A stretch of DNA of 64,000 nucleotides from Chitinophagaceae bacterium (GTDB taxonomy: Bacteria; Bacteroidota; Bacteroidia; Chitinophagales; Chitinophagaceae): positions 496,001 to 560,000 of the forward strand of contig JADKJV010000001.1 in NCBI GenBank assembly GCA_016720825.1, written 5' to 3'. Every line of letters begins with the position of its first letter. Position 1 is the stretch's first letter. The position numbers and the translations under genes were made by a program. Positions 49,086 to 58,146 of the stretch are shown here, one piece after another. The notes beneath the pieces were generated by a model. The model saw only the letters and a list, made by a program, of their open reading frames with translations, ran no database searches and had not been told where the DNA came from.

Positions 49086-50141
49086 ATGAAATTCCTGAAA
49101 GGGCTTGCTATCTTCCTTTTGCTGCTGATCCTGGCCTATTTCCTGGGACCCAGGCCATCAACCCCAAAATACAGTCTTGCGCTGCCCAATGTACCCGCTG
49201 AACCGGCTGCATTGCTTGACTATATCAGCAAAAATGAAGCCGTGCATCATCTCAAACCTGATAATGAAGCAAGGGTTATCTGGTTTAATGATTCATTGAA
49301 AAACAAAACAGAATATGCGGTGGTGTACCTGCATGGATTTTCTGCTTCACAGGAGGAAGGTGATCCGGTGCATTACAGTTTCGCGCAGCAGTTTGGGTGT
49401 AACCTTTATTTGAGCCGGCTGGCCGAACATGGAATTGATACAACTGAACCGTTGCGCAATTTCACAGCTGATGGGCTGTGGGAATCTGCCAAGCAGGCTT
49501 ATGCGATCGGCAAACAGCTGGGCAAAAAAGTGATCCTGTTGTCAACTTCTACCGGCGGAACGGTGGCGTTAAAACTGGCGGCTGAATATCCGGATATTGC
49601 CGGGCTGATCCTGTTATCACCCAACATTGCCATCAATGATCCCAATGCCTGGTTACTGAATAACCATTGGGGATTACAGATTGCGAAGATGATCAAGGGG
49701 AATTATATCACTGCAGGCGATACAACCAAAGCATACGCCCAGTACTGGAATTATAAATACCGGATTGAATCCACTGTACAGTTAGAAGAACTGCTGGAGA
49801 GCAGCATGAAAGCCTCTACGTTCCAGAAAGTAAAACAACCGGTGCTGTTACTCTATTATTTTAAAGATGAAAAAAACCAGGACCCGGTGGTGAAAGTAAG
49901 CGCCATGCAAAGGATGTTCAAACAGCTGGGTACACCCGACAGCCTGAAAAAAGAAATCGCACTGCCTAATCCGGGCGGCCATGTGATTGGCTCTTATCTC
50001 AAGTCAAAAGATATTGAGTCAGTCGAAAAAGCCTGCGAAGAGTTTGGCGAAAAAATACTGGGGCTGCCGAAGGCATATATTGTTGCGCCATCTTCCAATT
50101 ACCTGATGCCGGGTGATACTTTGAAACCTTCACCTATGTAA
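49086..50141 (+). CDS. Membrane-anchored alpha/beta hydrolase
   Basis: A 351-residue protein with an N-terminal hydrophobic anchor (LKGLAIFLLLLILAYFLG). The hydrolase core has the oxyanion region VVYLHGFSASQEEGDP, the nucleophile in ILLSTSTGGTVALKLA (STSTGG), an acidic residue after LLYYFKDEKNQDPVV, and a C-terminal His in GGHVIGSYL. It is probably an esterase or lipase with the catalytic domain on the periplasmic side. The substrate is unknown. The gene stands alone between typA and fabH. Confidence 0.85.
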   Translation: MKFLKGLAIFLLLLILAYFLGPRPSTPKYSLALPNVPAEPAALLDYISKNEAVHHLKPDNEARVIWFNDSLKNKTEYAVVYLHGFSASQEEGDPVHYSFAQQFGCNLYLSRLAEHGIDTTEPLRNFTADGLWESAKQAYAIGKQLGKKVILLSTSTGGTVALKLAAEYPDIAGLILLSPNIAINDPNAWLLNNHWGLQIAKMIKGNYITAGDTTKAYAQYWNYKYRIESTVQLEELLESSMKASTFQKVKQPVLLLYYFKDEKNQDPVVKVSAMQRMFKQLGTPDSLKKEIALPNPGGHVIGSYLKSKDIESVEKACEEFGEKILGLPKAYIVAPSSNYLMPGDTLKPSPM

Positions 50142-50151
50142 TAGGCTTTAA

Positions 50152-50181
50152 TTGCAACTATTGCAATCAAAACAGTTGCAA
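50152..50181. promoter_or_regulatory. Inverted repeat upstream of fabH
   Basis: TTGCAACT (50152-50159) and AGTTGCAA (50174-50181) form a perfect 8-bp inverted repeat with TTGCAA words in between, 41 bases before the fabH start. The string ACAGTTGCA also occurs in the operator of ArsR module C. It could be a repressor site, but spacing differs by one base from that operator. Confidence 0.35.
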
Positions 50182-50221
50182 TTAGTGTACATTTCCTATC
50201 TTCCTTCTTTAATTGCTTGCT

Positions 50222-51271
50222 ATGCCCCGCTCCATTATTGCCGGAATCGGCAAATACCTGCCCGAACGTGTTGTTACCAACAACGACTTACTGAAATACA
50301 TGGACACCAGCGATGAATGGATCCAGGAAAGAACCGGGATCAAGGAACGCCGTTATGCCCATCGTACCGAAGAAACCACCACCACGATGGGTGTGGAAGC
50401 CGCCAAAATTGCCATTGAAAGGGCCGGCATCACACCCCAGGATATTGACTTCATTGTGTTCGCTACTTTATGTCCAGACTACTATTTTCCGGGCTGCGGC
50501 GTTTTAGTACAGCGCGCCTTGAAGATGAAAGAAATCGGCGCCCTCGATGTACGTAACCAGTGCAGCGGCTTTGTGTATGCGCTCAGTGTGGCTGATCAGT
50601 TCATCCGGACCGGTACTTATAAAAATATCCTGGTCATTGGTGCCGAAAAACACTCTTTCGGTATTGATTTCAGCACCCGCGGCCGCAACGTATCTGTCAT
50701 CTTTGGTGATGGCGCCGGCGCCGTGGTATTACAACCCGCTACGGATGAGCAAAGCGGTATCCTGAGCACACACCTCCACAGCGATGGTGAATCTGCAGAA
50801 ATCCTGGCGATGTACAATCCCGGCACACATGCCAACCACTGGAAAGAAGAAAAATACGCTGCGTTTGATGATGCAGAAATCGGGCAAATGTTTTTCAGCC
50901 ATAACATGATTGACCAGGCTCAGATTTTCCCTTACATGGATGGCCCCGCCGTTTTCAAAAAAGCCATTGTGAAATTCCCGGAAGTGATCAACGAAGCATT
51001 GCAAAAAAACGGATACACTACAAAAGACCTCCGGCTCCTCATCCCTCACCAGGCCAACCTGCGGATTTCGCAGTTTGTGCAGCAGAAACTCCAGTTAAGT
51101 GATGAGCAGGTGTATAATAATATCCAGCATTACGGAAACACGACGGCTGCTTCTGTACCGATTGCTTTATGTGAAGCTTGGGAAAAGGGTAAAATCAATA
51201 AAGGTGATTTAGTTTGCCTGGCGGCATTTGGAAGCGGGTTTACCTGGGCGAGTGCGTTGCTGAAATGGTAA
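50222..51271 (+). CDS. fabH: 3-oxoacyl-ACP synthase III (KASIII)
   Basis: From the ATG at 50222 the protein has 349 residues. The catalytic Cys is in DVRNQCSGFVYAL (about residue 115), the active-site His in LLIPHQANLRI, and the Asn in YGNTTAAS. It condenses acetyl-CoA (or a branched acyl-CoA, common in this phylum) with malonyl-ACP to start fatty acid synthesis. The extended C-terminal region with DQAQIFPYMDGPAVFKK matches the Bacteroidota FabH-like branch, some of which serve other pathways. Start: an in-frame TTG at 50213 is less likely. Confidence 0.92.
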   Translation: MPRSIIAGIGKYLPERVVTNNDLLKYMDTSDEWIQERTGIKERRYAHRTEETTTTMGVEAAKIAIERAGITPQDIDFIVFATLCPDYYFPGCGVLVQRALKMKEIGALDVRNQCSGFVYALSVADQFIRTGTYKNILVIGAEKHSFGIDFSTRGRNVSVIFGDGAGAVVLQPATDEQSGILSTHLHSDGESAEILAMYNPGTHANHWKEEKYAAFDDAEIGQMFFSHNMIDQAQIFPYMDGPAVFKKAIVKFPEVINEALQKNGYTTKDLRLLIPHQANLRISQFVQQKLQLSDEQVYNNIQHYGNTTAASVPIALCEAWEKGKINKGDLVCLAAFGSGFTWASALLKW

Positions 51272-51278
51272 AATACAT

Positions 51279-51383
51279 TTTACCACCCACCTACGCTTCG
51301 CTTCGGCGGGCACGCAAAGTGAGTCCTCTATCTTTCGCACCCTCTTTGTGACCCTTGTTTTACCTTTGTGTCCCTTGTGGTTA
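51279..51383. repeat. CACAAAG-family repeat with GC-rich insert
   Basis: It begins TTTACCACCCACC and contains a 25-bp module (51287-51311) identical to 14564-14588. The right arm is CTTTGTG, CCCTTGTTTTACC, TTTGTGTCCCTTGTGGTTAA. The left arm after the module is short. The right arm overlaps the apparent start of the lipid kinase gene. Confidence 0.65.
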
Positions 51384-52285
51384 AGCATAATAGACATATC
51401 ATCTTCATCATCAACCCCATTTCTGGCACCAGGACCAAGAAGGATTTACAATCCTACATCGAACAGGAAACCACCGCCAGAAAAATCCCGTATAAAATTT
51501 TCCCTTCCGTTGCCGGCGGCAATTACCATTTCCTGGATGATTATATCCGGCAACATCATGTAACCGATGTCGTCATTGCCGGCGGCGATGGAACCGTCAG
51601 CCAGGCGATTGGCAGTTTACTGCATCATCCCGTGAACTTCGGCATCATCCCCTGTGGTTCAGGCAATGGATTAGCATTGGCTGCCGGCATCCCAAAGAAA
51701 ACAGAAAAAGCACTGGAGATTATCTTCTCCGGCCAGACGCAGGAAACGGATGGCTTCCGGGTGAATGAACAGTTTGCCTGCATGCTGTGCGGACTCGGAT
51801 TTGATGCCAAAGTAGCCCATGATTTCGCGAAGCAATCCAAAAGGGGTTTATCTACTTATGTGAAGCAAGTGCTGAAAAATTTCTTTGGCGCCAAAGCACA
51901 TCGTTTTGAGATAACAGTACAAAATCACAAGGTGGAACTGGAAGCATTTTTGTTTTGTATTGCCAACAGTAACCAGTTTGGTAATAAAGTAACTATTGCC
52001 CCGAAAGCCAGTTTAAGTGACGGGCTGCTGGATATCGTGATCATCCCAAAACAAAATAAGATTTCGGTACTCTGGCAAACCCTGCGTCAACTCAGGGGGA
52101 GGAAAAAATTACAGGATGGATTGCAGCTGCAAAAAGAAAAAGGGCTGATTTATTTCCAGACTGAAAAAATCAATATCAAAAATGTTTCGGGTGCGTTAAT
52201 GCATCTGGATGGTGACCCGGCAGAGACGCCGGACCATTTAACTATCGCTGTATCCAAAAAGGCATTCCGTTTGTTGCGGCCTTAA
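51368..52285 (+). CDS. Diacylglycerol-kinase-family lipid kinase
   Basis: A 305-residue soluble enzyme of the YegS/DagK-like catalytic family. HIIFIINPISGTRTKKDL and the nucleotide-binding VVIAGGDGTVSQAIGSLL are diagnostic, with GIIPCGSGNGLALAAGIP after them. It phosphorylates a lipid such as diacylglycerol or a sphingoid base. No ATG precedes the conserved region: the usable starts are GTG 51368 or GTG 51377, both inside the right arm of an intergenic repeat. The 3' end overlaps the convergent patatin gene by 44 bases. Confidence 0.9.
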   Translation: MSLVVKHNRHIIFIINPISGTRTKKDLQSYIEQETTARKIPYKIFPSVAGGNYHFLDDYIRQHHVTDVVIAGGDGTVSQAIGSLLHHPVNFGIIPCGSGNGLALAAGIPKKTEKALEIIFSGQTQETDGFRVNEQFACMLCGLGFDAKVAHDFAKQSKRGLSTYVKQVLKNFFGAKAHRFEITVQNHKVELEAFLFCIANSNQFGNKVTIAPKASLSDGLLDIVIIPKQNKISVLWQTLRQLRGRKKLQDGLQLQKEKGLIYFQTEKINIKNVSGALMHLDGDPAETPDHLTIAVSKKAFRLLRP

Positions 52286-54524
52286 TAGTATCTGCCGGCG
52301 GATGTTCAATCAGTCCGAGCACTTTCCTGAAACTGGATTGATTATCTGGTGAACTCAGGGATGCAACCACATCTTTTTCTTCACGTCGCGTCAGGTGGAA
52401 ATTCAATGCGGCTTTATTCTCTTCATTATCGCTGGCGTACTGGAAAACCATTTTGTGGATATTCACCCCGCTCTGCAAAGTGAAATAATCCAGCATATCG
52501 TTCTGGAAATATTCCATCATCTTAAACCAGTTATGCTGCAGCAGTAAAAACGGTTTGGTGGCATGATCGGTGATATCATCTGATAAATATGGCGCTTCCC
52601 AGCCACCGGATTTACGGTCTTTTATCTGGATCAGCAGCACACCACTGGTATTTTCTTTCAGCCATTGTTCAAAAGAAGCAATAAAACGGAGTGAGGTTTC
52701 CTGCCCGTAATTATCCCGGAGTCCCGCATCCATTACATCAATAACCGGGTTGGAAGGCAGCCACACGTTGGGTAATACAATCGGGAAAGTGGCGTTCATC
52801 CGCAGTGCGGTTAATATGCGCAGGTTATACGGATCCTGTTTGGCAAAGAAGCTCGTGAAATCCACACCATCCGGATCTGCGATAGGTATATGTGTGCTGT
52901 CGGCCGGGGCCTGCATCATAAATCGCACGGGCTGGGTGGAGATGATCATCTTCCGGCTGTCGCGGGTAACGACTGAATTGAAAAAGATCAGCGGGATGTT
53001 GGCGTCTTTTTCATCCTGTACATAATCACGCAATGACAGGTCCAGCATGCCATGGGTATTTCTTCCCAGCTGCAGTTCAAAGGCATAGCCGCGGTCTTTC
53101 ACATATTTATAATTCCCTACACTGAACTTCTGTGCAGGTGCAATCAAATCACGCGCGAAGAATGAACTGAACAGCGGATTCAGCAGGTCACCGGCGATAT
53201 CATCAATGTATTGTTTATTCTGCAACGAAACGGCGCGTCCTTTCATCCGCTGCCGGTATAATTCCCTGAAATAAGCAGCCCCGATCATACCACCGGAAGC
53301 ACCATTGATCAGGAAAGTCTTGGGCATAATCCCGCCTTTGGTCATGCTGTCGAGATAACTCAGCACACTCATCGTAAATGTGGCACTGCGGTGACCGCCA
53401 CCACTGGTATTGATGATCACCATCAGCGGCTTAGGCTGGTCCTGTTTGTTTTTCCATTTTTCCAGGATGGTGATCATGTTTTTCTTATCCGCTTCCACAT
53501 TGGCCGGTGCGCATAATGCCAGCAGGCTGTCGCGGGAATAAGAAGGCCTTTCAGTTTTATTGGTATAGTTTAGTCCGTACGCTTTGTTGCGTGGATCAAT
53601 CCACTCCATTTTATAAAACACATTCAGCAGGATAACCAATCCAACCAGGTATGGCACACTCCAGCTCTGCAGGAAATACGTAATGGCACCCGCCACACCA
53701 ATGAGGATTGAAAAGAATATCGTGATACTGGCAGCAGCTGGCAGCTGGAAAATCGGGTTATCTAGGAAAAAACCGATGATCAGCAAAAAGATAAAAGCAG
53801 CAAACACAGAAATAATAGCCGCAAAGTGGTGCCGTTTGAAAATAGAAGCGATAAACTCGTTGGTATAATGTGATACATCCCGGCAGGCCCTGAGCTTGAT
53901 AGGTGATTCAAAATAACTGTCGACCCGCAACAGGGGTTTATCATGGTAAACCTCTTTAGTTGCATTCAGGTGTGTGATATAGGAACCCGGATCACGGATC
54001 ACAGGCATCATGCGCCGGAGGATAGAACGGTCCGCCTGGAAAAAATATACCAGTGAAATGGCAAGAATGAAAATAAAACCGGCCAGGAATCCGCCAAACA
54101 GGAATAATAATTCGGTATTGCTGATTAACTCCCGGTAATGCCCGAAATGCCAGGCTTTGAAAGCATAAAACACCAGGAACAAACCCGGAATGATGGCATT
54201 ATTGATACAGTACTTTAAGAAAGGATTGGTGGTGGCCGCGAGGAAACGGAAATGCCTGCTGAAAAGAATAAACGTGGAGATATTCCAGCTCATAATAAAC
54301 ATGGCAATCGCAGCACCTACAATCGCAGCGCCCAGCGAGTTCACATTACCGAGGTATTCCGGTGCGAGATACAGCGAGTCGGCCCCGAATGTTTTCATGA
54401 AACTGCCATTCACCGTGGCAAAGAGAATAAACCAAAACAGGAGCAGGGCCTGGTATTTCCTGAAATGCAGGAACAGGAGCTGTACAGGAAAAGAATAGAA
54501 GAAACCCTTCAGCCAGGCTTTCAT
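52242..54524 (-). CDS. Membrane protein with patatin-like phospholipase domain
   Basis: A 760-residue protein. About seven hydrophobic helices occupy residues 20-310 in two groups (ALLLFWFILFATVNGSF, FLFGGFLAGFIFILAISLVY, then FAAIISVFAAFIFLLIIGFF and VPYLVGLVILLNVFYKM). The C-terminal half carries the patatin motifs: an oxyanion GGGHR (about residue 375), a nucleophile in INGASGGMIG (about 408) and the Asp in VMDAGLRDNYG (about 596). This predicts a membrane-bound Ser-Asp lipid hydrolase. The gene next door on the other strand encodes a lipid kinase. Its partners and substrate are unknown. Confidence 0.82.
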   Translation of the reverse strand: MKAWLKGFFYSFPVQLLFLHFRKYQALLLFWFILFATVNGSFMKTFGADSLYLAPEYLGNVNSLGAAIVGAAIAMFIMSWNISTFILFSRHFRFLAATTNPFLKYCINNAIIPGLFLVFYAFKAWHFGHYRELISNTELLFLFGGFLAGFIFILAISLVYFFQADRSILRRMMPVIRDPGSYITHLNATKEVYHDKPLLRVDSYFESPIKLRACRDVSHYTNEFIASIFKRHHFAAIISVFAAFIFLLIIGFFLDNPIFQLPAAASITIFFSILIGVAGAITYFLQSWSVPYLVGLVILLNVFYKMEWIDPRNKAYGLNYTNKTERPSYSRDSLLALCAPANVEADKKNMITILEKWKNKQDQPKPLMVIINTSGGGHRSATFTMSVLSYLDSMTKGGIMPKTFLINGASGGMIGAAYFRELYRQRMKGRAVSLQNKQYIDDIAGDLLNPLFSSFFARDLIAPAQKFSVGNYKYVKDRGYAFELQLGRNTHGMLDLSLRDYVQDEKDANIPLIFFNSVVTRDSRKMIISTQPVRFMMQAPADSTHIPIADPDGVDFTSFFAKQDPYNLRILTALRMNATFPIVLPNVWLPSNPVIDVMDAGLRDNYGQETSLRFIASFEQWLKENTSGVLLIQIKDRKSGGWEAPYLSDDITDHATKPFLLLQHNWFKMMEYFQNDMLDYFTLQSGVNIHKMVFQYASDNEENKAALNFHLTRREEKDVVASLSSPDNQSSFRKVLGLIEHPPADTIKAATNGMPFWIQR

Positions 54525-54592
54525 GTAATGGTTTTGATAAAGTTAATTGAAATCTTTCCGGGATAAAAACAGATTGCAGATTTAACGGGTAA

Positions 54593-55663
54593 TTATATAG
54601 CCCGCTCCTTCCGCACGATATACATCACCCAAAACATCCCCAGCAAGAGCATCATCGCCGTAAACTGGTGCGAAACACCCATATAAAGCAGCCTTTCATG
54701 CGTATTGGCATTTAATACGGTGAGTATACCCAGCAATACCTGCAGTAACACCAGCAGCAGCGGCTGGTAACGGGTATTGCGGAAAAAAGCAGTGCCTTCC
54801 ACTTTGCGGGCTTTCCACCACCATATAAAAATGAGAACCGCAATTATATAGGCTAATCCGCGGTGGATAAAATGGATAACCAGCGGATGGTCAGTCAGGA
54901 AACTCAGCCCTTTCATCTCCCGCGAGCCCCATTGATGGATATCGGTGGGCAGCCAGCGGCCATTAATATCGGGCCAGGTAGGAGCGGCATTCGCAATTTT
55001 CAATCCGGCCATGAAAGCGCCATACACTAATTGAATCACGAGCAACACCATGATCCAGGTTGCAAATTTCCGGAGACCGGTATGCCGGGTAATTTGTTCC
55101 CGCGGTACCAGCATTTCCAGTGCAAACCAGAATGCATAACAAACCAGCCCCATGGCCAGTATAAAATGGATGGCCAGTTTATAATGACTGACGTATAATA
55201 ATTCAGAATCTTCCAGTCCGCTCATCACCATGATCCATCCCACCAGTCCCTGTAATCCGCCCAGCAGGAATAATACAATCAGGGGTCTGATCATTTCCTT
55301 GCGGATGCGCCGCTGGATGATAAATGTTATAAAAGGTATCAGGAAAACTACTCCGATCAGCCGGGCCCAGAGCCGGTGAAACCATTCCCAGAAAAAAATC
55401 GATTTGAAATCACTTAATGTGAAATAGGCATTCACAAATTTATACTGGGCAATCTGTTTGTATTTTTCAAAAGCGAGATTCCAGTCGTGTTCATTCATCG
55501 GCGGCAGCGCCCCCATGATAGGCTTCCATTCTGTGATGGAAAGACCAGAGCCTGTTAACCGGGTTACCCCGCCCAGCAATACCTGCACCACCAGCATAAA
55601 AATGCCGATCAGTATCCAGATAGCGACCGGTCTTGATGAACGTGTAAGCAGATGGGATTGCAT
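54593..55663 (-). CDS. ctaA: Heme A synthase (COX15/CtaA)
   Basis: From the ATG at 55663 the protein has 356 residues and about eight transmembrane helices. LLGGVTRLTGSGLSITEWKP is the conserved first-loop motif of COX15, with the His pairs EWFHRLWARLIG and VIHFIHRGLAYII binding the two hemes. It oxidises heme O to heme A for cytochrome oxidase. A longer frame to 55813 is not COX15-like. It lies 25 bases after a YeeE-type gene on the same strand; no terminal-oxidase genes are in the window. Confidence 0.95.
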   Translation of the reverse strand: MQSHLLTRSSRPVAIWILIGIFMLVVQVLLGGVTRLTGSGLSITEWKPIMGALPPMNEHDWNLAFEKYKQIAQYKFVNAYFTLSDFKSIFFWEWFHRLWARLIGVVFLIPFITFIIQRRIRKEMIRPLIVLFLLGGLQGLVGWIMVMSGLEDSELLYVSHYKLAIHFILAMGLVCYAFWFALEMLVPREQITRHTGLRKFATWIMVLLVIQLVYGAFMAGLKIANAAPTWPDINGRWLPTDIHQWGSREMKGLSFLTDHPLVIHFIHRGLAYIIAVLIFIWWWKARKVEGTAFFRNTRYQPLLLVLLQVLLGILTVLNANTHERLLYMGVSHQFTAMMLLLGMFWVMYIVRKERAI

Positions 55664-55688
55664 GGGGTGCAAAGGTACAACCGGGATA

Positions 55689-56186
55689 TTAATGCGGTAA
55701 TTTTTCCCGCAATAATCCGTACACCCATGTTCCCGCAATCGCACTGAGTAAAGCCACCAAAATAACGGTGGCGCCGCTGCCCACGAGGGCATATAAAGGG
55801 CCCGGACAGGCACCGGTCAGCGCCCAACCCGCCCCGAACAGGAGTCCCCCGTAAATCTGGCCTTTCTGGAAGGGTTTATGGGGAATGACGATGGTTTCGC
55901 CATGTATTGTGCGGGCTTTGAATTTCTTAATCAGCCAGATACTGATCATGCCGGTACAAACGGCTGAACCGATCACCCCAAACATGTGAAAACTTTCCAG
56001 GCGGAACATTTCCTGGATGCGGAACCAGGAAATCACCTCCGACTTCACGAGGATGATGCCAAACAGCAAACCGGCCAGCAGGTATTTAATATTATACCAG
56101 GAGGGATGTCTGAGTTCTGATTCATTATAACAAACCGCATCGAGTGAGCGGAGTTCAAGATCTTTATTTTCTGCAACTGTGCTCAT
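55689..56186 (-). CDS. YeeE/YedE-family membrane protein (DUF6691 type)
   Basis: A 165-residue protein with four hydrophobic segments. YLLAGLLFGIILVKSEVISW and GGLLFGAGWALTGACPGPLY are the signature: the conserved Cys in GACPG is thought to handle a thiol or thiosulfate group. It is the half-size partner of the next gene. The pair lies in an operon before ctaA. The role is probably uptake of sulfur compounds for thiolation (inferred from YeeE structures). Confidence 0.9.
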   Translation of the reverse strand: MSTVAENKDLELRSLDAVCYNESELRHPSWYNIKYLLAGLLFGIILVKSEVISWFRIQEMFRLESFHMFGVIGSAVCTGMISIWLIKKFKARTIHGETIVIPHKPFQKGQIYGGLLFGAGWALTGACPGPLYALVGSGATVILVALLSAIAGTWVYGLLREKLPH

Positions 56187-56190
56187 GTGG

Positions 56191-56769
56191 TTATTTTAAA
56201 ATCAACGGAAGTAAAAGATTGGATGTAATAAAACCACCTGCCATAAAACAACAGGTGGCCACGAGTGAAGGCCATTGCAGGCTGGATAAACCCATGATGG
56301 AATGTCCCGAGGTGCAGCCGCCTGCATACCGGGTACCGAATCCCACTAAAAAACCGCCTACCACGATCAGCAAAATCCCTTTTACCGTCAGCAGCGCAGG
56401 CCAGTTGAATAAATCCTTTGGTGCCAGGGAGGAATAATCATGCACGCCATACCCACTGAGTTCATTCACCAGTTTGGGATTCAGCTGTACAGGCTGATGA
56501 TCTGTTAAGAAATTCGCTGCGATCAGCGCCCCGGCGATAATACCTGCCGCAAACACCAGGTTCCACACTTCTTTCTTCCAGTTATAATTGAAAAAAGAAA
56601 TTTTACCCGGGAAACAGGCTGCACACAAATGCCGCAGCGAGGAAGAAATGCCGAAGCTTTTATTCCCTGCAAATAATAACAAAGGCACCATCAGCCCGAT
56701 CAGCGGGCCGGCCACATACCAGGGCCAGGGTTGTTTGATCCAATCCATATAAATAATAATAGTCTGCAA
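56191..56769 (-). CDS. YeeE/YedE-family thiosulfate-transport-like protein
   Basis: A 192-residue membrane protein with five or six hydrophobic segments. [20 protein letters not shown] is the diagnostic motif with conserved Cys. An early [13 protein letters not shown] region is another Cys-rich element. YeeE takes up thiosulfate in E. coli; half-size pairs like this and the preceding gene replace the single protein in many Bacteroidota. Four bases separate the two genes. No rhodanese gene is adjacent. Confidence 0.92.
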   Translation of the reverse strand: MQTIIIYMDWIKQPWPWYVAGPLIGLMVPLLLFAGNKSFGISSSLRHLCAACFPGKISFFNYNWKKEVWNLVFAAGIIAGALIAANFLTDHQPVQLNPKLVNELSGYGVHDYSSLAPKDLFNWPALLTVKGILLIVVGGFLVGFGTRYAGGCTSGHSIMGLSSLQWPSLVATCCFMAGGFITSNLLLPLILK

Positions 56770-56830
56770 ATTTAGTGAACTAACCAGTTTGTTTTCCCCG
56801 ATCAGGCGGGCTTAACGTAATTTTGACCAG

Positions 56831-57427
56831 ATGCTGCAGCCATACTACCAGGACAAAAAACCCGAAGCCGGATGCGATGAAGCCGGTCGCGGCTGCCTGG
56901 CCGGTTCCGTTTTTGCTGCGGCCGTGATCCTGCCTAAAAAATTCAGCCATCCCCTGCTGAATGATTCAAAACAGGTTACGGAAGCAAACAGGAATATATT
57001 AAGACAGGTCATTGAAGAGAAAGCCCTCGCCTTTGCCGTGGCGCAGGTGGATCATGAAGAAATTGACCGCATCAATATTTTAAAAGCCAGTTTCAAAGCC
57101 ATGCACCTGGCGCTGGACAAGCTCACTAAAAAACCGGGCTTGCTGTTAATTGATGGCAACCGGTTTGTGCCTTATCATAAAATCCCACACCAGTGCATCA
57201 TCCACGGTGATGCGTTATACCGTTCCATTGCTGCTGCCAGCATCCTGGCAAAAACCTACCGGGATGAATATATGCTGCAACTGCATGAGGAGTTTCCGCA
57301 GTATGGATGGGATAAGAATAAAGGGTATGGAACGGCGGTGCACCGGAAGGCGATTATTGAACATGGGCCTTGTGTATACCACCGGAAAAGTTTTACGTTG
57401 ATCCCTCCGCAACTGGATTTATTTTAA
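56831..57427 (+). CDS. rnhB: Ribonuclease HII
   Basis: A 198-residue cytoplasmic enzyme that removes ribonucleotides and RNA from RNA-DNA hybrids. The active-site motif EAGCDEAGRGCLAGSVFAAA has the catalytic DE pair. LLIDGNRF and IIHGDALYRSIAAASILAKT give the remaining Asp residues. The 198-residue length is normal. A TAATTTTG box at 56818-56825 lies five bases before the ATG, so the transcript may have almost no leader. It is monocistronic. Confidence 0.96.
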   Translation: MLQPYYQDKKPEAGCDEAGRGCLAGSVFAAAVILPKKFSHPLLNDSKQVTEANRNILRQVIEEKALAFAVAQVDHEEIDRINILKASFKAMHLALDKLTKKPGLLLIDGNRFVPYHKIPHQCIIHGDALYRSIAAASILAKTYRDEYMLQLHEEFPQYGWDKNKGYGTAVHRKAIIEHGPCVYHRKSFTLIPPQLDLF

Positions 57428-57433
57428 ATACAG

Positions 57434-57524
57434 TTAACCACAAAGGTCACAAAGGAATACACAAAGTTCACAAAGCGCTACACGTTGTGGCCTTTGTGTA
57501 TTCCTTTGTGTTCTTAGTGGTTAA
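57434..57524. repeat. CACAAAG palindromic repeat with a perfect 19-bp stem
   Basis: CACAAAGGAATACACAAAG on the left pairs perfectly with CTTTGTGTATTCCTTTGTG on the right, and the outer ends TTAACCAC / GTGGTTAA also pair. The 25-base interior contains another TTCACAAAG. This is the cleanest hairpin of the family. It lies seven bases after the rnhB stop codon and may end its transcript. Confidence 0.8.
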
Positions 57525-57648
57525 ATGTCTTTTGCTTTTTTTAACACTCCACCCCTCTTTCGTTAAAGTTTCTTAAACGCCATCATTCCGGCATCCTATT
57601 GGTATTTACGACTCCGTAACCAATCAGTAACCTTTAAAAACGAATAAC

Positions 57649-57897
57649 ATGAAAAAAATATTTACACTCGTACTCGTGCTGGCTTCATTCACACTCACTG
57701 CAACCATACTTGGTTCCGGTAAAAGTAAATCCGAAGCAAAATCATTAGCTGTATTCAGCGAAAAAGCAACAACAACCAGTGTGGCTTCACACAGGACCGC
57801 TGCACAACATGCTGCGTTCTCCAGACTGGAAGCACGCAACAGGTTCCGGATTGCACGCGTTAACCATGAGTTACGCGCCAGCCTGGCTGTTCGTTGA
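57649..57897 (+). CDS. Small basic secreted protein (82 aa)
   Basis: An 82-residue protein with a signal peptide (IFTLVLVLASFTLTATILG). The mature 60 or so residues are rich in Arg, Ala, Ser and His, ending AAFSRLEARNRFRIARVNHE with LRASLAVR, so strongly basic. No cysteine. The 57525-57648 gap contains only repeat edge sequence. The neighbouring gene at 58147 also encodes a secreted Arg-rich protein. No family was recognised. Confidence 0.65.
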   Translation: MKKIFTLVLVLASFTLTATILGSGKSKSEAKSLAVFSEKATTTSVASHRTAAQHAAFSRLEARNRFRIARVNHELRASLAVR

Positions 57898-57923
57898 TAA
57901 ATGCATACCCACACCAAATTTTT

Positions 57924-58045
57924 TTAACCACTAAGTTCACAAGGTTAAAACAAAGGCCACAAAGAGAGAATCTTTATGGCCTTTGTGCATTTCTTTGTGA
58001 TCCTAGTGGTAAAAAAACATTTCAATTCAAAACTCAACATTCAAA
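57924..58045. repeat. CACAAAG palindrome plus short 7-bp array
   Basis: 57924-58012 is a full palindromic repeat (TTAACCACTAAG, CACAAGG, GGCCACAAAG mirrored by GGCCTTTGTG, CTTTGTG, CTAGTGGTAA). At 58025-58045 follow heptads ATTCAAA, ACTCAAC, ATTCAAA. It lies between the two small secreted-protein genes; bases to 58146 hold no gene. Confidence 0.7.
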
Positions 58046-58146
58046 ATTTCAACTCCTTAAGCCGATTCTTGTTAAAAATTCCCAAACGGATTAAACCCCG
58101 GCTATCCAATCCCTTCTTACTTACAATAACAATAAAAACGAAAAAC

